A stretch of 64,000 nt of DNA from positions 124,001 through 188,000 of the forward strand of contig CASFDA010000005.1 of the NCBI GenBank assembly GCA_949293335.1, given 5' to 3'. Below are positions 43,476-51,548 of the stretch, piece by piece. Within the stretch, counting starts at the first letter, position 1; each line of letters opens with the position of its first letter. The position numbers and the translations under genes are program-made. The notes below the pieces were generated by a model that did no database searches, was not told where the DNA came from, and was given only the letters and a program-made list of their open reading frames with translations. The DNA is from an uncultured Spirochaetales bacterium (GTDB lineage: Bacteria > Spirochaetota > Spirochaetia > Sphaerochaetales > Sphaerochaetaceae).

Positions 43476-43721
43476 TCAGAGATCAAGCAATCCCTTTTCT
43501 TTGTGAACGTTTTCCCAACTTTTCCTGAAATCAAGAACAGCATTCTCCACAAGACTTGAAGAAAGACCGCTAGATATGATCTCTGGTGCTATCGTGACAG
43601 CGTGGGCGCCAGAGCGGAGAGCAGAAAGAACCTGCGCGACATTCTTGAAAGAAGAACCAAGGATATTGTCAGAGCCGATAGAATGGGCGCGGCTGAAAAA
43701 AGTATCCTTTTGTTTTCGCAT
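43476..43721 (-). pseudogene. truncated transaldolase-like gene (C-terminal fragment)
   Basis: 81 residues. ILGSSFKNVAQVLSALRSGAHAVTIAPEII, followed by a final AVLDFRKSWENV helix, matches the end of the small transaldolase / fructose-6-phosphate aldolase family. The barrel strands with the Schiff-base lysine are missing. A start ATG at 43721 has GGAGG 6 bases upstream, but that site is inside a hairpin, and the short product cannot be an aldolase. It is probably the remains of a pentose-use operon together with rbsK. Confidence 0.7.
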
Positions 43722-43724
43722 ATA

Positions 43725-43757
43725 AAACCTCCAAGTCCATTTGGATCCTGGAGGTTT
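43725..43757. terminator. hairpin between mtnA and the transaldolase fragment, probable bidirectional terminator
   Basis: AAACCTCCA (43725-43733) and TGGAGGTTT (43749-43757) pair over 9 bases. Six T follow on the plus strand and TTTTA on the minus strand. It lies 11 bases after the mtnA stop. The stem also contains the GGAGG ribosome site (43728-43732) of the downstream fragment, so it would hide it. Confidence 0.6.
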
Positions 43758-43767
43758 TTTACAAGTC

Positions 43768-44835
43768 CTATTTAATTCCCATTCTTTTAAACGCCTTGTC
43801 AAAAGGTGGATAGGCAATGCCTTTTTCTGTGATTATTCCCGTAACGAGAGTGTGATCAGTCACATCGAATGCAGGGTTGTCCACGTGGACCCCATCTGGA
43901 GCCATTCTCTCCTTGTACCACATCTCTGTGACCTCTTCAGGCTTTCTCTCCTCGATCGGAATATCGTCACCTGTTGCAGTCGCCATATCAATTGTAGTCG
44001 TCGGGGCACAGCAGTAGAAAGGAATTCCGTAGTGCTTTGCTAGGATCGCAACGCCACTCGTACCTATCTTGTTTGCAAAGTCTCCATTTGCAGCAACACG
44101 ATCGGCTCCGACAAAAACGATATTTATCTTCCCTCTTTTCATTGTGATCGATGCCATATTATCGCAAAGAAGCGTCGTATATACCCCGGCACTCTGCATC
44201 TCGAATGCAGAAAGACGTGCACCTTGAAGAAGAGGTCTCGTCTCATCACAATAGACTTTCAAATCATTCCAGCCATGTTCAAGGGCAATGTAGATAGGAG
44301 CGAGGGCCGTCCCGTATTTCGCAGTTGCAAGCGTTCCCGCGTTGCAATGGGTAAGGATGCCATCTCCATGATGCAACAGCTCAAACCCATAAGAGCCGAT
44401 GCTCCTGCTTATCGCAACATCCTCCTGATAAATACTGTCTGCATCTTTCCCGAGAAGATCCTTCAGCTCTTTGACAGAAAGCTTATCCTTATTTGCAACA
44501 AGACATGTCCATAGTCTGTTGAGAGCCCACGAGAGATTCACTGCTGTCGGTCGAGAAGAATTGAGGTAATCTTTTTCTCCCTTTACATATTCAACAAAGC
44601 CATCGACATCATCACCTGCATAACCAGATGCCAGAATGTAGAGACCATATGCGGCAGCACATCCGATCGCAGGAGCTCCCCTGACCCTGAGCTTGTATAT
44701 CGCTTCCCAGATCTCCTCCCTTTTGACAAGAGAGAGATACTTTATATTGCGTGGAAGGAGAGTCTGATCGAGAATCACAAGGCTCTTTCTGTCTTCTGAC
44801 AGGCGAACAGTATCAAGCTTGAGTGCGTTATCCAT
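43768..44835 (-). CDS. mtnA: S-methyl-5-thioribose-1-phosphate isomerase
   Basis: 355 residues of the MtnA/eIF2B-like family: RGAPAIGCAAAYG, THCNAGTLATAKYGTALAP (catalytic Cys), GADRVAANGDFANKIGT (catalytic Asp) and DMATATGDDIPIEER. It isomerises methylthioribose-1-phosphate to the ribulose form in methylthioadenosine salvage. GGAGG lies before the ATG. Partner genes mtnB/C/D or an aldolase are not adjacent; the deaminase at 30937-32220 could supply an upstream step. Confidence 0.94.
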   Translation of the reverse strand: MDNALKLDTVRLSEDRKSLVILDQTLLPRNIKYLSLVKREEIWEAIYKLRVRGAPAIGCAAAYGLYILASGYAGDDVDGFVEYVKGEKDYLNSSRPTAVNLSWALNRLWTCLVANKDKLSVKELKDLLGKDADSIYQEDVAISRSIGSYGFELLHHGDGILTHCNAGTLATAKYGTALAPIYIALEHGWNDLKVYCDETRPLLQGARLSAFEMQSAGVYTTLLCDNMASITMKRGKINIVFVGADRVAANGDFANKIGTSGVAILAKHYGIPFYCCAPTTTIDMATATGDDIPIEERKPEEVTEMWYKERMAPDGVHVDNPAFDVTDHTLVTGIITEKGIAYPPFDKAFKRMGIK

Positions 44836-44957
44836 TGATAAGCTCCTCCTTTTCCTTCAAAAGTGTGAGGAAATCCTTTCCAGTCTTTAGAGAAACTCTT
44901 CTCTTAATAAATCTTTTGCCGAAAGAATGAGGAATCTTTCAGCCTTCATCCAAGATG

Positions 44958-44979
44958 AAAGCGGGGCTTTTAACCCCGC
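44958..44979 (-). terminator. possible terminator after tyrS
   Basis: On the minus strand GCGGGG and CCCCGC pair around a 7-base loop, followed by TTTC. Stem strong, T tract short. Seven bases beyond the tyrS stop. Confidence 0.5.
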
Positions 44980-44985
44980 ATCAAA

Positions 44986-46230
44986 CTATTTCAGAAGAAC
45001 ACGCGCAAACCGTTTCTTTCCGGCCTTGAGCAGAAGCTCTCCATTCTTGAAATCTTCCTTTTTGACCATGTGCTTGAAGTCAGTGATCCTGACTCCACCT
45101 ACTTCAGCTCCGCCCTGAGTAACAACGCGCCTTGCTTCTCCGTTTGATGATGCAAGTCCTGCCTTTACAAACAGAGTCAGCAATCCGATTCCTTCTTCAG
45201 GAATCTCCTCTTCCGTTATCTCCGCTGTGGGCATGCCTTCAAGTGCCGTACCACCTGAGAAAAGAGCCTTTGCGGCAGATCTTGCCTTCTCAGCCTCCTC
45301 CTCACCGTGTATGATCTTAGTCACCTCAAAGCTCAGTCTTTCCTTTGCCTCGTTTATGTTCCTCTTCGGATCCTCATACTCCCTGATCTCATCAAGAGTC
45401 ATGAAGGTAAAGAGCTTCATGAACTTTATCACATCGGCATCTGCGATGTTCCTCCAGTACTGATAGAAGTCATATGGACTGTAAAGCTCGGGAGAAAGGA
45501 AAACAGCTCCTTTCTCGCTCTTCCCCATCTTCTTTCCATCGGCCCTCATAATGAGATTGAAAGTCAGGCCAAAGCACTCATTGCCGCTTTTTCTGCCGAT
45601 CAGATCGATTCCCGCGACGATGTTGCCCCACTGGTCAGCTCCACCTATCTGAAGACGGCAATTCTCCATCTTGTTGAGCATATAGAAATCATATGACTGA
45701 AGGAGCTGGTAATTGAACTCGATAAAAGACAGCCCTCTTTCAAGACGCTGCTTGACGCCTTCGAATGTGAGCATCCTGTTTACTGAAAAATAGACACCAA
45801 TGTCCCGGAGGAATTCGATGTAGTTCAGATCCCTGAGCCATGATGCGTTATTGAGCATCTTTGCCTTCCCGCAACCTTCAGGGGGATTGTCCGAAAAATC
45901 AACAATCTTCCCAAGCTGAGTGCGTATCTTCTCCACATTGCTCTTGATCGTATCTTCCGAGAGGATTTTCCTCATCTCAGTCTTTCCGGAAGGATCACCG
46001 ATCAGGCCAGTGCCACCACCGAGAAGCGCAATAGGATTATGTCCTGCCTCCTGGAGGTGGTGCATCGCGAAATACGGAACGATATGGCCGACGTGGAGAG
46101 AAGGTCCTGTCGGGTCAACGCCACAGTAGAAGGTTACCTTCTCCTTATCCATCAGATCTGACAGACGCTCGAAATCCGTGCAGTTGTTTACAAAACCTCT
46201 GTCAATGAGAACCTGTATTCCTTTGTTCAT
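44986..46230 (-). CDS. tyrS: tyrosyl-tRNA synthetase
   Basis: 414 residues from the ATG 46230, whose A is the last base of the glyS stop (TGATG). HVGH (after PTGPSL), the GGADQWGN loop and KMGKS mark the class I catalytic domain; an S4-like RNA-binding domain ends the protein (GEARRVVTQGGAEVGG). It charges tRNA-Tyr. Last gene of gltX - glyS - tyrS. Confidence 0.96.
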   Translation of the reverse strand: MNKGIQVLIDRGFVNNCTDFERLSDLMDKEKVTFYCGVDPTGPSLHVGHIVPYFAMHHLQEAGHNPIALLGGGTGLIGDPSGKTEMRKILSEDTIKSNVEKIRTQLGKIVDFSDNPPEGCGKAKMLNNASWLRDLNYIEFLRDIGVYFSVNRMLTFEGVKQRLERGLSFIEFNYQLLQSYDFYMLNKMENCRLQIGGADQWGNIVAGIDLIGRKSGNECFGLTFNLIMRADGKKMGKSEKGAVFLSPELYSPYDFYQYWRNIADADVIKFMKLFTFMTLDEIREYEDPKRNINEAKERLSFEVTKIIHGEEEAEKARSAAKALFSGGTALEGMPTAEITEEEIPEEGIGLLTLFVKAGLASSNGEARRVVTQGGAEVGGVRITDFKHMVKKEDFKNGELLLKAGKKRFARVLLK

Positions 46231-47570
46231 CAAAGAACCCTCTCATAGTTTTCCATCTGATCGCTGATGAATCTTACAAGAGCATCTAGAGAAACCCTTT
46301 CCTGCTTCATAGAATCACGGAAACGGACTGTCACGCTCTGATCATCAAGTGTCTGGTAGTCAATCGTAACAGAGTATGGAGTTCCGATCTCATCCATCCT
46401 CCTGTATCTCCTTCCGATTGCACCACTCTGGTCATAGAATGTCTTGAAGTGCTTCCTGAGATCCTTTTCAACAGCAACTGCCTTCTCACTCAGGCCATCT
46501 TTCTTCACAAGTGGCATGACAGCAACCTTCACAGGAGCTATCTCTGGATGGAAGTGGAGCACTGTCCTCATATCACCTTCAGGTGTCATCTCCTCATCAT
46601 ATGCATCGGAGAGAGCCATCAGCACGTTCCTTGTAAGGCCTGCAGATGTTTCGACTACATATGGAATGTACCTCTCGTTAGTCTCAGGATCGAGATATGT
46701 CATATCTTTTCCACTGAACTTCTGATGCTGCGTGAGGTCGTAGTCTGTACGTGAGTGCACACCCTCAAGCTCCTGCCATCCCATCGGGAAGAGGAACTGG
46801 ATGTCATATGCATCCTTTGCATAGAAGGCAAGTTCATCTGGCCCATGCTGATGCCATCTGAGGTGTTCCGGGTGGATTCCCATCTTCTTGTAGAAAGCCA
46901 TCCTCTCCTCTCTCCAGTACTTGAACCACTCCTCGTCTGTGCCAGGCTTGCAGAAGAACTGCATCTCCATCTGCTCGAACTCACAGGAACGGAATATGAA
47001 GTTCTTCGTGGTGATCTCATTCCTGAAGCTCTTGCCGACCTGTGCGATTCCAAATGGAAGCTTTACACGCGATGACTGCAGGACGTTCTTGAAGTTGACA
47101 TAAATACCCTGTGCAGTCTCCGGGCGAAGGTAGACAACAGATGCATTATCTGCATTTGCTCCGATATGTGTCTGGAACATCAGATTGAAGTTCCTCGGCT
47201 CTGTGAAGCTATCCTTATTGCCACAGACAGGACATGGTTTTGTCAGGTCGATCTGATCTGCGCGGAAACGGCTCTTGCAGACTTTGCAGTCTACCATCGG
47301 ATCTGTGAAATTTGAAACGTGGCCAGAGGCTTCCCATACCCTCGGGTGCATCAGGATAGATGCGTCGATCCCGACTATGTCATCGTGAAGCCTTGTCATC
47401 TCCTTCCACCAGAAATCCCTGATGTTGTTCTTGAGCTCAACTCCCATCGGACCATAATCATATGCACCATTGAGACCACCATATATCTCACTTGACTGGA
47501 AGATAAAACCCCTTCTCTTTGAAAGGGAGACGATCTTGTCCATCGTCACCACACTCTTTTCCTCACTCAT
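46230..47570 (-). CDS. glyS: glycyl-tRNA synthetase, dimeric (eukaryote/archaea-like) type
   Basis: 446 residues from the ATG 47570 (AGGAG 6 bases upstream). A TTG at 47576 overlapping the gltX stop is the alternative. Class II motifs: YGGLNGAYDYGPMGVELKNNI, FNLMFQTHIG, RPETAQGIYVNFKNV, and the anticodon-binding domain with VAVMPLVKKDG. This is the alpha-2 GlyRS type, not the alpha2-beta2 type. Confidence 0.95.
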   Translation of the reverse strand: MSEEKSVVTMDKIVSLSKRRGFIFQSSEIYGGLNGAYDYGPMGVELKNNIRDFWWKEMTRLHDDIVGIDASILMHPRVWEASGHVSNFTDPMVDCKVCKSRFRADQIDLTKPCPVCGNKDSFTEPRNFNLMFQTHIGANADNASVVYLRPETAQGIYVNFKNVLQSSRVKLPFGIAQVGKSFRNEITTKNFIFRSCEFEQMEMQFFCKPGTDEEWFKYWREERMAFYKKMGIHPEHLRWHQHGPDELAFYAKDAYDIQFLFPMGWQELEGVHSRTDYDLTQHQKFSGKDMTYLDPETNERYIPYVVETSAGLTRNVLMALSDAYDEEMTPEGDMRTVLHFHPEIAPVKVAVMPLVKKDGLSEKAVAVEKDLRKHFKTFYDQSGAIGRRYRRMDEIGTPYSVTIDYQTLDDQSVTVRFRDSMKQERVSLDALVRFISDQMENYERVL

Positions 47571-47572
47571 GG

Positions 47573-49048
47573 TCAACTCCTAATAATAGACAATCCCCTC
47601 TTCAGCCTCTTTTCTGTCTCATCAAGTCCCAGGAGGGAGATCGAATCGAAAAGAGGAAGGGATACAGTAGAATTCGTTATTGCAACACGAAGGGGCTGGA
47701 ACACCCCATTCACTTTTACGCCAAGCTCCTCAGAAAGGGAGAAAAGCTTATCCTCTATCTCCTTCTCTACAACACCTGCCTTAAGAGAGGAGATGAGCAG
47801 ATCTCCTCCCTTCTCCAACGCAGTTATGGTCTTCTCGAGATCAGAGCCCTTGGCGACATATGTCGCTTTGTCCTCGACAGGCTGATCGCGGAAGATGAAG
47901 GATGAAAGCGGAACTATATCAGAAAGGACCTTCATCCTCTCTTTCGATGCATGGGCAAGACGCAGCAGTTTCTCCTTCTCCTCACCGTTCATGTCAGGAG
48001 AGATGAACCCCTCCTTCTCGAGATATGGGGAAATAAGTGCGGCAATCTCTTCATCGCTCTTTTCCCTGATATAGTAGCCATTGAACCAATCGAGCTTTTT
48101 GTAGTCAAAGACAGCAGGAGCCTTATGGATGTTTTCCAGACGGAAACACTTTTCAAGATCTTCTTTGGAGAAGAACTCTGTAGAACCATCCAGGGACCAG
48201 CCAACGAGGGTAACATAGTTGATGATCGCTTCCGGAAGATATCCTTTCTCCCTGAAATCCCTCAGCGATGTCGAGCCATGACGCTTCGAAAGTTTCTGTC
48301 CGTCCTTTCCCATCACCATCGGAAGATGGCAATAAATCGGGACTTCCCATCCAAATGCCTCATAAAGCAGCACGTGGAGAGGGCCTGAGGGAATCCATTC
48401 CTGGGCACGCATTATGTGTGTGATTCCCATCATATGGTCATCAATGACGTTTGCAAGATGATAAGTGGGGAATCCATCAGATTTCAGTAGTATCGGATCA
48501 GGGGAGATGTCCCTGTTCCTGCGTGTGATATCCCCCATGAGGACATCGTGGAAAGTAGTCTTTCCCTCTGTGGGGACCCTGAGTCTTATTACAGGCTTTA
48601 TCCCCTGCTTCTCATACTCAAGCCTCTCTTCCTCAGTAAGGTTTGCACAGTGCCTGTCATAACCCTGATACTCGCTCTTATTCTTTATCTGCTCTTCCCT
48701 GACTTTCTCAAGCCTTTCCTGAGAGCAGTAGCAGTAATATGCCTTGCCCTTCTTCACAAGCTCTTCTGCATAGTGCCTGTAGATATCACTTCGTTCCGAC
48801 TGGATATACGGGCCATACGGACCTCCGACAACAGGACCTTCATCCCACTTTATACCAAGCCAGGAAAGGGTGTCATAAAGATCCTGGAGGGACTCATCGG
48901 AGTACCTTTCCCTGTCTGTATCCTCTACGCGGAGGATGAACTTTCCCCCGGATGACTTTGCGAAGAAATAGTTGAAAAGCGCTGTCCTGACACCCCCGAT
49001 ATGCTGAAGCCCTGTCGGGGAAGGAGCGTAGCGAACGCGAACTGACAT
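47573..49048 (-). CDS. gltX: glutamyl-tRNA synthetase
   Basis: 491 residues: class I HIGH-type PSPTGLQHIGG at the start, KLSKRHG in place of KMSKS, and the helical anticodon-binding C-terminus. It charges tRNA-Glu and, in a genome using transamidation, may also mischarge tRNA-Gln. AGGAG lies 7 bases before the ATG. First gene of the gltX - glyS - tyrS operon. Confidence 0.96.
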   Translation of the reverse strand: MSVRVRYAPSPTGLQHIGGVRTALFNYFFAKSSGGKFILRVEDTDRERYSDESLQDLYDTLSWLGIKWDEGPVVGGPYGPYIQSERSDIYRHYAEELVKKGKAYYCYCSQERLEKVREEQIKNKSEYQGYDRHCANLTEEERLEYEKQGIKPVIRLRVPTEGKTTFHDVLMGDITRRNRDISPDPILLKSDGFPTYHLANVIDDHMMGITHIMRAQEWIPSGPLHVLLYEAFGWEVPIYCHLPMVMGKDGQKLSKRHGSTSLRDFREKGYLPEAIINYVTLVGWSLDGSTEFFSKEDLEKCFRLENIHKAPAVFDYKKLDWFNGYYIREKSDEEIAALISPYLEKEGFISPDMNGEEKEKLLRLAHASKERMKVLSDIVPLSSFIFRDQPVEDKATYVAKGSDLEKTITALEKGGDLLISSLKAGVVEKEIEDKLFSLSEELGVKVNGVFQPLRVAITNSTVSLPLFDSISLLGLDETEKRLKRGLSIIRS

Positions 49049-49183
49049 CTTGAATCTCCTAAATTCTCAACTCCCAAAACGGGTCTGATTCAGTCTAATT
49101 TGTTTTGATGGGAAACTACAAGTGAGGAGAGCCCTTTTGTCTCGTACAGTACGAAGAAAGGGGAAATGATGTACAATCGCTTG

Positions 49184-50020
49184 CTATTGCTCATTTCCGG
49201 AAAGAGAGAAAGAGAGCATTTTCTCCTTCAGTTCTTCCTCAACGTCCTCGCTGATATCATACATTGGCTCGTGCGTTCCACCTTCAAGAACGAAAAATTC
49301 CTTGTTTTCAAGCATTGAGAAATCTTCCTCTATGTTATCGGAAGGGGCAACAGGATCGACTGGACTGTAGAAGACAGCACATCTGCACTTGACATCACTC
49401 ATCCGCAGCTTAGCCATTTTCTTGAGTATCTCAAATGACAGGAAATTCCTTGCCTGGAAGTATGACCAGTACTCATTTCCAAGAGCCTCATCGTCTTTCG
49501 GCGCCCCAGGATAGTGGAGGCGGAAACGTTTATCACTATGCCATGGAATCTTCTTCTCATAGCCATCCGTCGAGAGCGAGACAAGCTCATCTATGCCGAG
49601 GCCTGATGATGTGGAAAATGGAGGAGCGATCAGGATAAGTGACCTTGGGGAAAACTTTGCAGCCAGGATCAGCGAGATGAAGACACCCATTGAATGGCCC
49701 AGAAGGATAACGTTCCCATAATTCTCCATTATGTCCTTGTAGGCAGCCATGGAATAGTCGAGCCAGTCTGCCCAATCGGATCTTCTGAAGTCTTCTCTCG
49801 TTGTTCCCATTCCCGGAAGTCTCGGCACAAATACAGAGAAACCCTCCTTGGAATAAAGTTCAGCAAGGCTTTGCATCTCTCCGGGATAACCTCCGTAACC
49901 ATGTATCATGAGGACAGCTTTATCTGACCTCTCATTGATCAGGAATATGCCTTTTGCGGCATCTTTCTCATCTCCTTTGTCGGCGTACACACCTTCACGC
50001 CATTTTGCAATATCTACCAT
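49184..50020 (-). CDS. alpha/beta hydrolase (carboxylesterase/lysophospholipase-like)
   Basis: 278 residues: HGYGGYPGEM oxyanion region, nucleophile elbow GHSMG (Ser110), acidic residue in SPVDPV and catalytic His in GGTHEP, a complete triad. It is like short-chain carboxylesterases or monoacylglycerol lipases (Hydrolase_4). No signal peptide, so cytoplasmic. The start overlaps the membrane LuxR gene by 7 bases; it is the last gene of the PHP - AAA15 - RloB - LuxR - hydrolase unit. Substrate unknown. Confidence 0.88.
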   Translation of the reverse strand: MVDIAKWREGVYADKGDEKDAAKGIFLINERSDKAVLMIHGYGGYPGEMQSLAELYSKEGFSVFVPRLPGMGTTREDFRRSDWADWLDYSMAAYKDIMENYGNVILLGHSMGVFISLILAAKFSPRSLILIAPPFSTSSGLGIDELVSLSTDGYEKKIPWHSDKRFRLHYPGAPKDDEALGNEYWSYFQARNFLSFEILKKMAKLRMSDVKCRCAVFYSPVDPVAPSDNIEEDFSMLENKEFFVLEGGTHEPMYDISEDVEEELKEKMLSFSLSGNEQ

Positions 50021-50916
50021 GATGCCTCCGAAAGCAGGTTCAGGAGGTCTATCCTGCAGCTTACACCTGTTTTCCCGAATATATTCGCGATGTGATTGTT
50101 CACAGTGTTCACGCTTATTCCAAGCTCACTCGCAATCGCCTTGTTAGTCAGACCTTTCTTTATGAGGTTGATGATCTCCATCTCACGATCTGTGATATGG
50201 TAATCCGCATATACATTCTTCTTTTCTGTCATGGTCTCCTCACTGCTCTTCTTGTCACGCTTTGTCTCCCTGTAATTGGCGGCAAACAGGAATACGAGCA
50301 GCGTTATGAAGTAACTCAGGGCCACAACCTGCAAGAGGACGCTCCTCACGAAAGGAAACATTAGGGAAGCAGCCATGAAAGGGAGGACAGAAAGGGATAC
50401 TATCATCAATGTAAGCGATACTGTCCTGATCGTCCGGTCCTTTATCCTGAAGAAGGAAAAGCCCATGACCACAGCTATGTATAGGATGAGTATCATCATT
50501 TCCAAAAAAGCAATGGCTGTTAGGATATCCAGAGAGAAGACCAAATTCAAAATTCCCATCGCAAGGAACAATAGTCCCATCAGGATAAAGAGCATCTTCT
50601 CCAAGCTGGACATAGGACGTGCCACGACGAAGTTCACGAATATTGGAGAAAATACGAATAGAAATGCCCCTGTAAGCATGAACAGTCCCATCCAGATACT
50701 CTCGATTATATAAGATACGGTTCCTTGGAAGAAAAGACTCTGGAAAGATGCAAGGGCATATGAAAACACAAGGCCAAGGACAGAGGATGCGAAGATCACA
50801 AGAGCCCTAGACCATTTGTAACAAGCCCTCTCGCTCCAGACAATTGCAAGGGCAAGGTCCATGGAGGAGAGGGATATTGTGAAAAGACTCAAAAGGAAGC
50901 CAGCTTCCTTCATCAC
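50014..50916 (-). CDS. membrane-anchored LuxR family regulator (multi-helix sensor plus HTH)
   Basis: 300 residues. Seven predicted membrane helices fill residues about 5-215. A short charged linker follows, then a LuxR/GerE helix-turn-helix at about 236-295 (ITDREMEIINLIKKGLTNKAIASELGISVNTVNNHI is the textbook pattern). This looks like a one-component membrane sensor that controls transcription. It overlaps the RloB stop by 4 bases (ATGA) and the hydrolase start by 7. A LuxR membrane sensor inside a RloAB-type module is unusual. Confidence 0.85.
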   Translation of the reverse strand: MMKEAGFLLSLFTISLSSMDLALAIVWSERACYKWSRALVIFASSVLGLVFSYALASFQSLFFQGTVSYIIESIWMGLFMLTGAFLFVFSPIFVNFVVARPMSSLEKMLFILMGLLFLAMGILNLVFSLDILTAIAFLEMMILILYIAVVMGFSFFRIKDRTIRTVSLTLMIVSLSVLPFMAASLMFPFVRSVLLQVVALSYFITLLVFLFAANYRETKRDKKSSEETMTEKKNVYADYHITDREMEIINLIKKGLTNKAIASELGISVNTVNNHIANIFGKTGVSCRIDLLNLLSEASW

Positions 50917-51548
50917 TTGAAGACCTTCTGGTTGTGGGACATATCTGCCTTTCCACAGATTTCAGTCAGGTCATCATCAAACTGTGGCATTGTAGTCACA
51001 TCAGCACCAAGGCGGAACTTCTCAGATTCGTTCATCTTACGGGCAGCAAGGTCTGCGAATGCATGGCGAGGGAAGAGCATCAGGTGAAGGTTCAATCCCT
51101 TTGTCAGCAAGTACTCCTCACTCATCTCGAATCCAGAAATCGCTTTCCTCACCATCTCCCTTATGCGCTCCGGGTCGCTTTCATAACTCATATTCGCATT
51201 CACGTGCAATGCAAACCAGAGCTCGAAGCATGGATTGAAGTAACATAGGTGCACCTTCTTCCTCAGCGCATAATCGTTCTGCATCTCAAGCACTTCATCG
51301 ACAGATGTATTCACCTCATCAAACCCAAAGAGCGCCCAGACCTTCTGATAACGGCCATTGAGACGGCGCTGTGCGGCCTTGTCGACCAGTTCCTTGAGGT
51401 TCTTCACACCGCCCGAATACATGACAGTGAGGTTCATGTACCTGCAATCCTTCCTCATCTGGGAAAAGTAGATTGCCTCCGCTCTGGTTGCAGTTACAAG
51501 AAGGATCGTTCCCTTCGCTTCAGTTATATTCTTCTTACGATTAGGCAT
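50913..51548 (-). CDS. RloB-like protein (AbiLii family)
   Basis: 211 residues. The N-terminal ILLVTATRAEAIYFSQMRK, the core KVWALFGFDEVNT (usual form VFxVxDxDxx) and CYFNPCFELWFALHV (usual SNPxFExWLLLH) are RloB-family marks; the fold is predicted to be TOPRIM-like. It pairs with the AAA15 ATPase upstream (8-base overlap), the AbiLi/AbiLii arrangement reported for abortive phage infection. The acidic residues of the D-E-V loop could bind metal. Role in defence is inferred. Confidence 0.8.
   Translation of the reverse strand: MPNRKKNITEAKGTILLVTATRAEAIYFSQMRKDCRYMNLTVMYSGGVKNLKELVDKAAQRRLNGRYQKVWALFGFDEVNTSVDEVLEMQNDYALRKKVHLCYFNPCFELWFALHVNANMSYESDPERIREMVRKAISGFEMSEEYLLTKGLNLHLMLFPRHAFADLAARKMNESEKFRLGADVTTMPQFDDDLTEICGKADMSHNQKVFK

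Noticed and set aside
43476-43721. A functional transaldolase
   Set aside because: Only the last third is present and the Schiff-base lysine region is missing.
44836-44985. SAM riboswitch or T-box upstream of mtnA, and T-box before gltX (49049-49183)
   Set aside because: No S-box core, T-box sequence or long leader with antiterminator was found; the gaps are short and plain.
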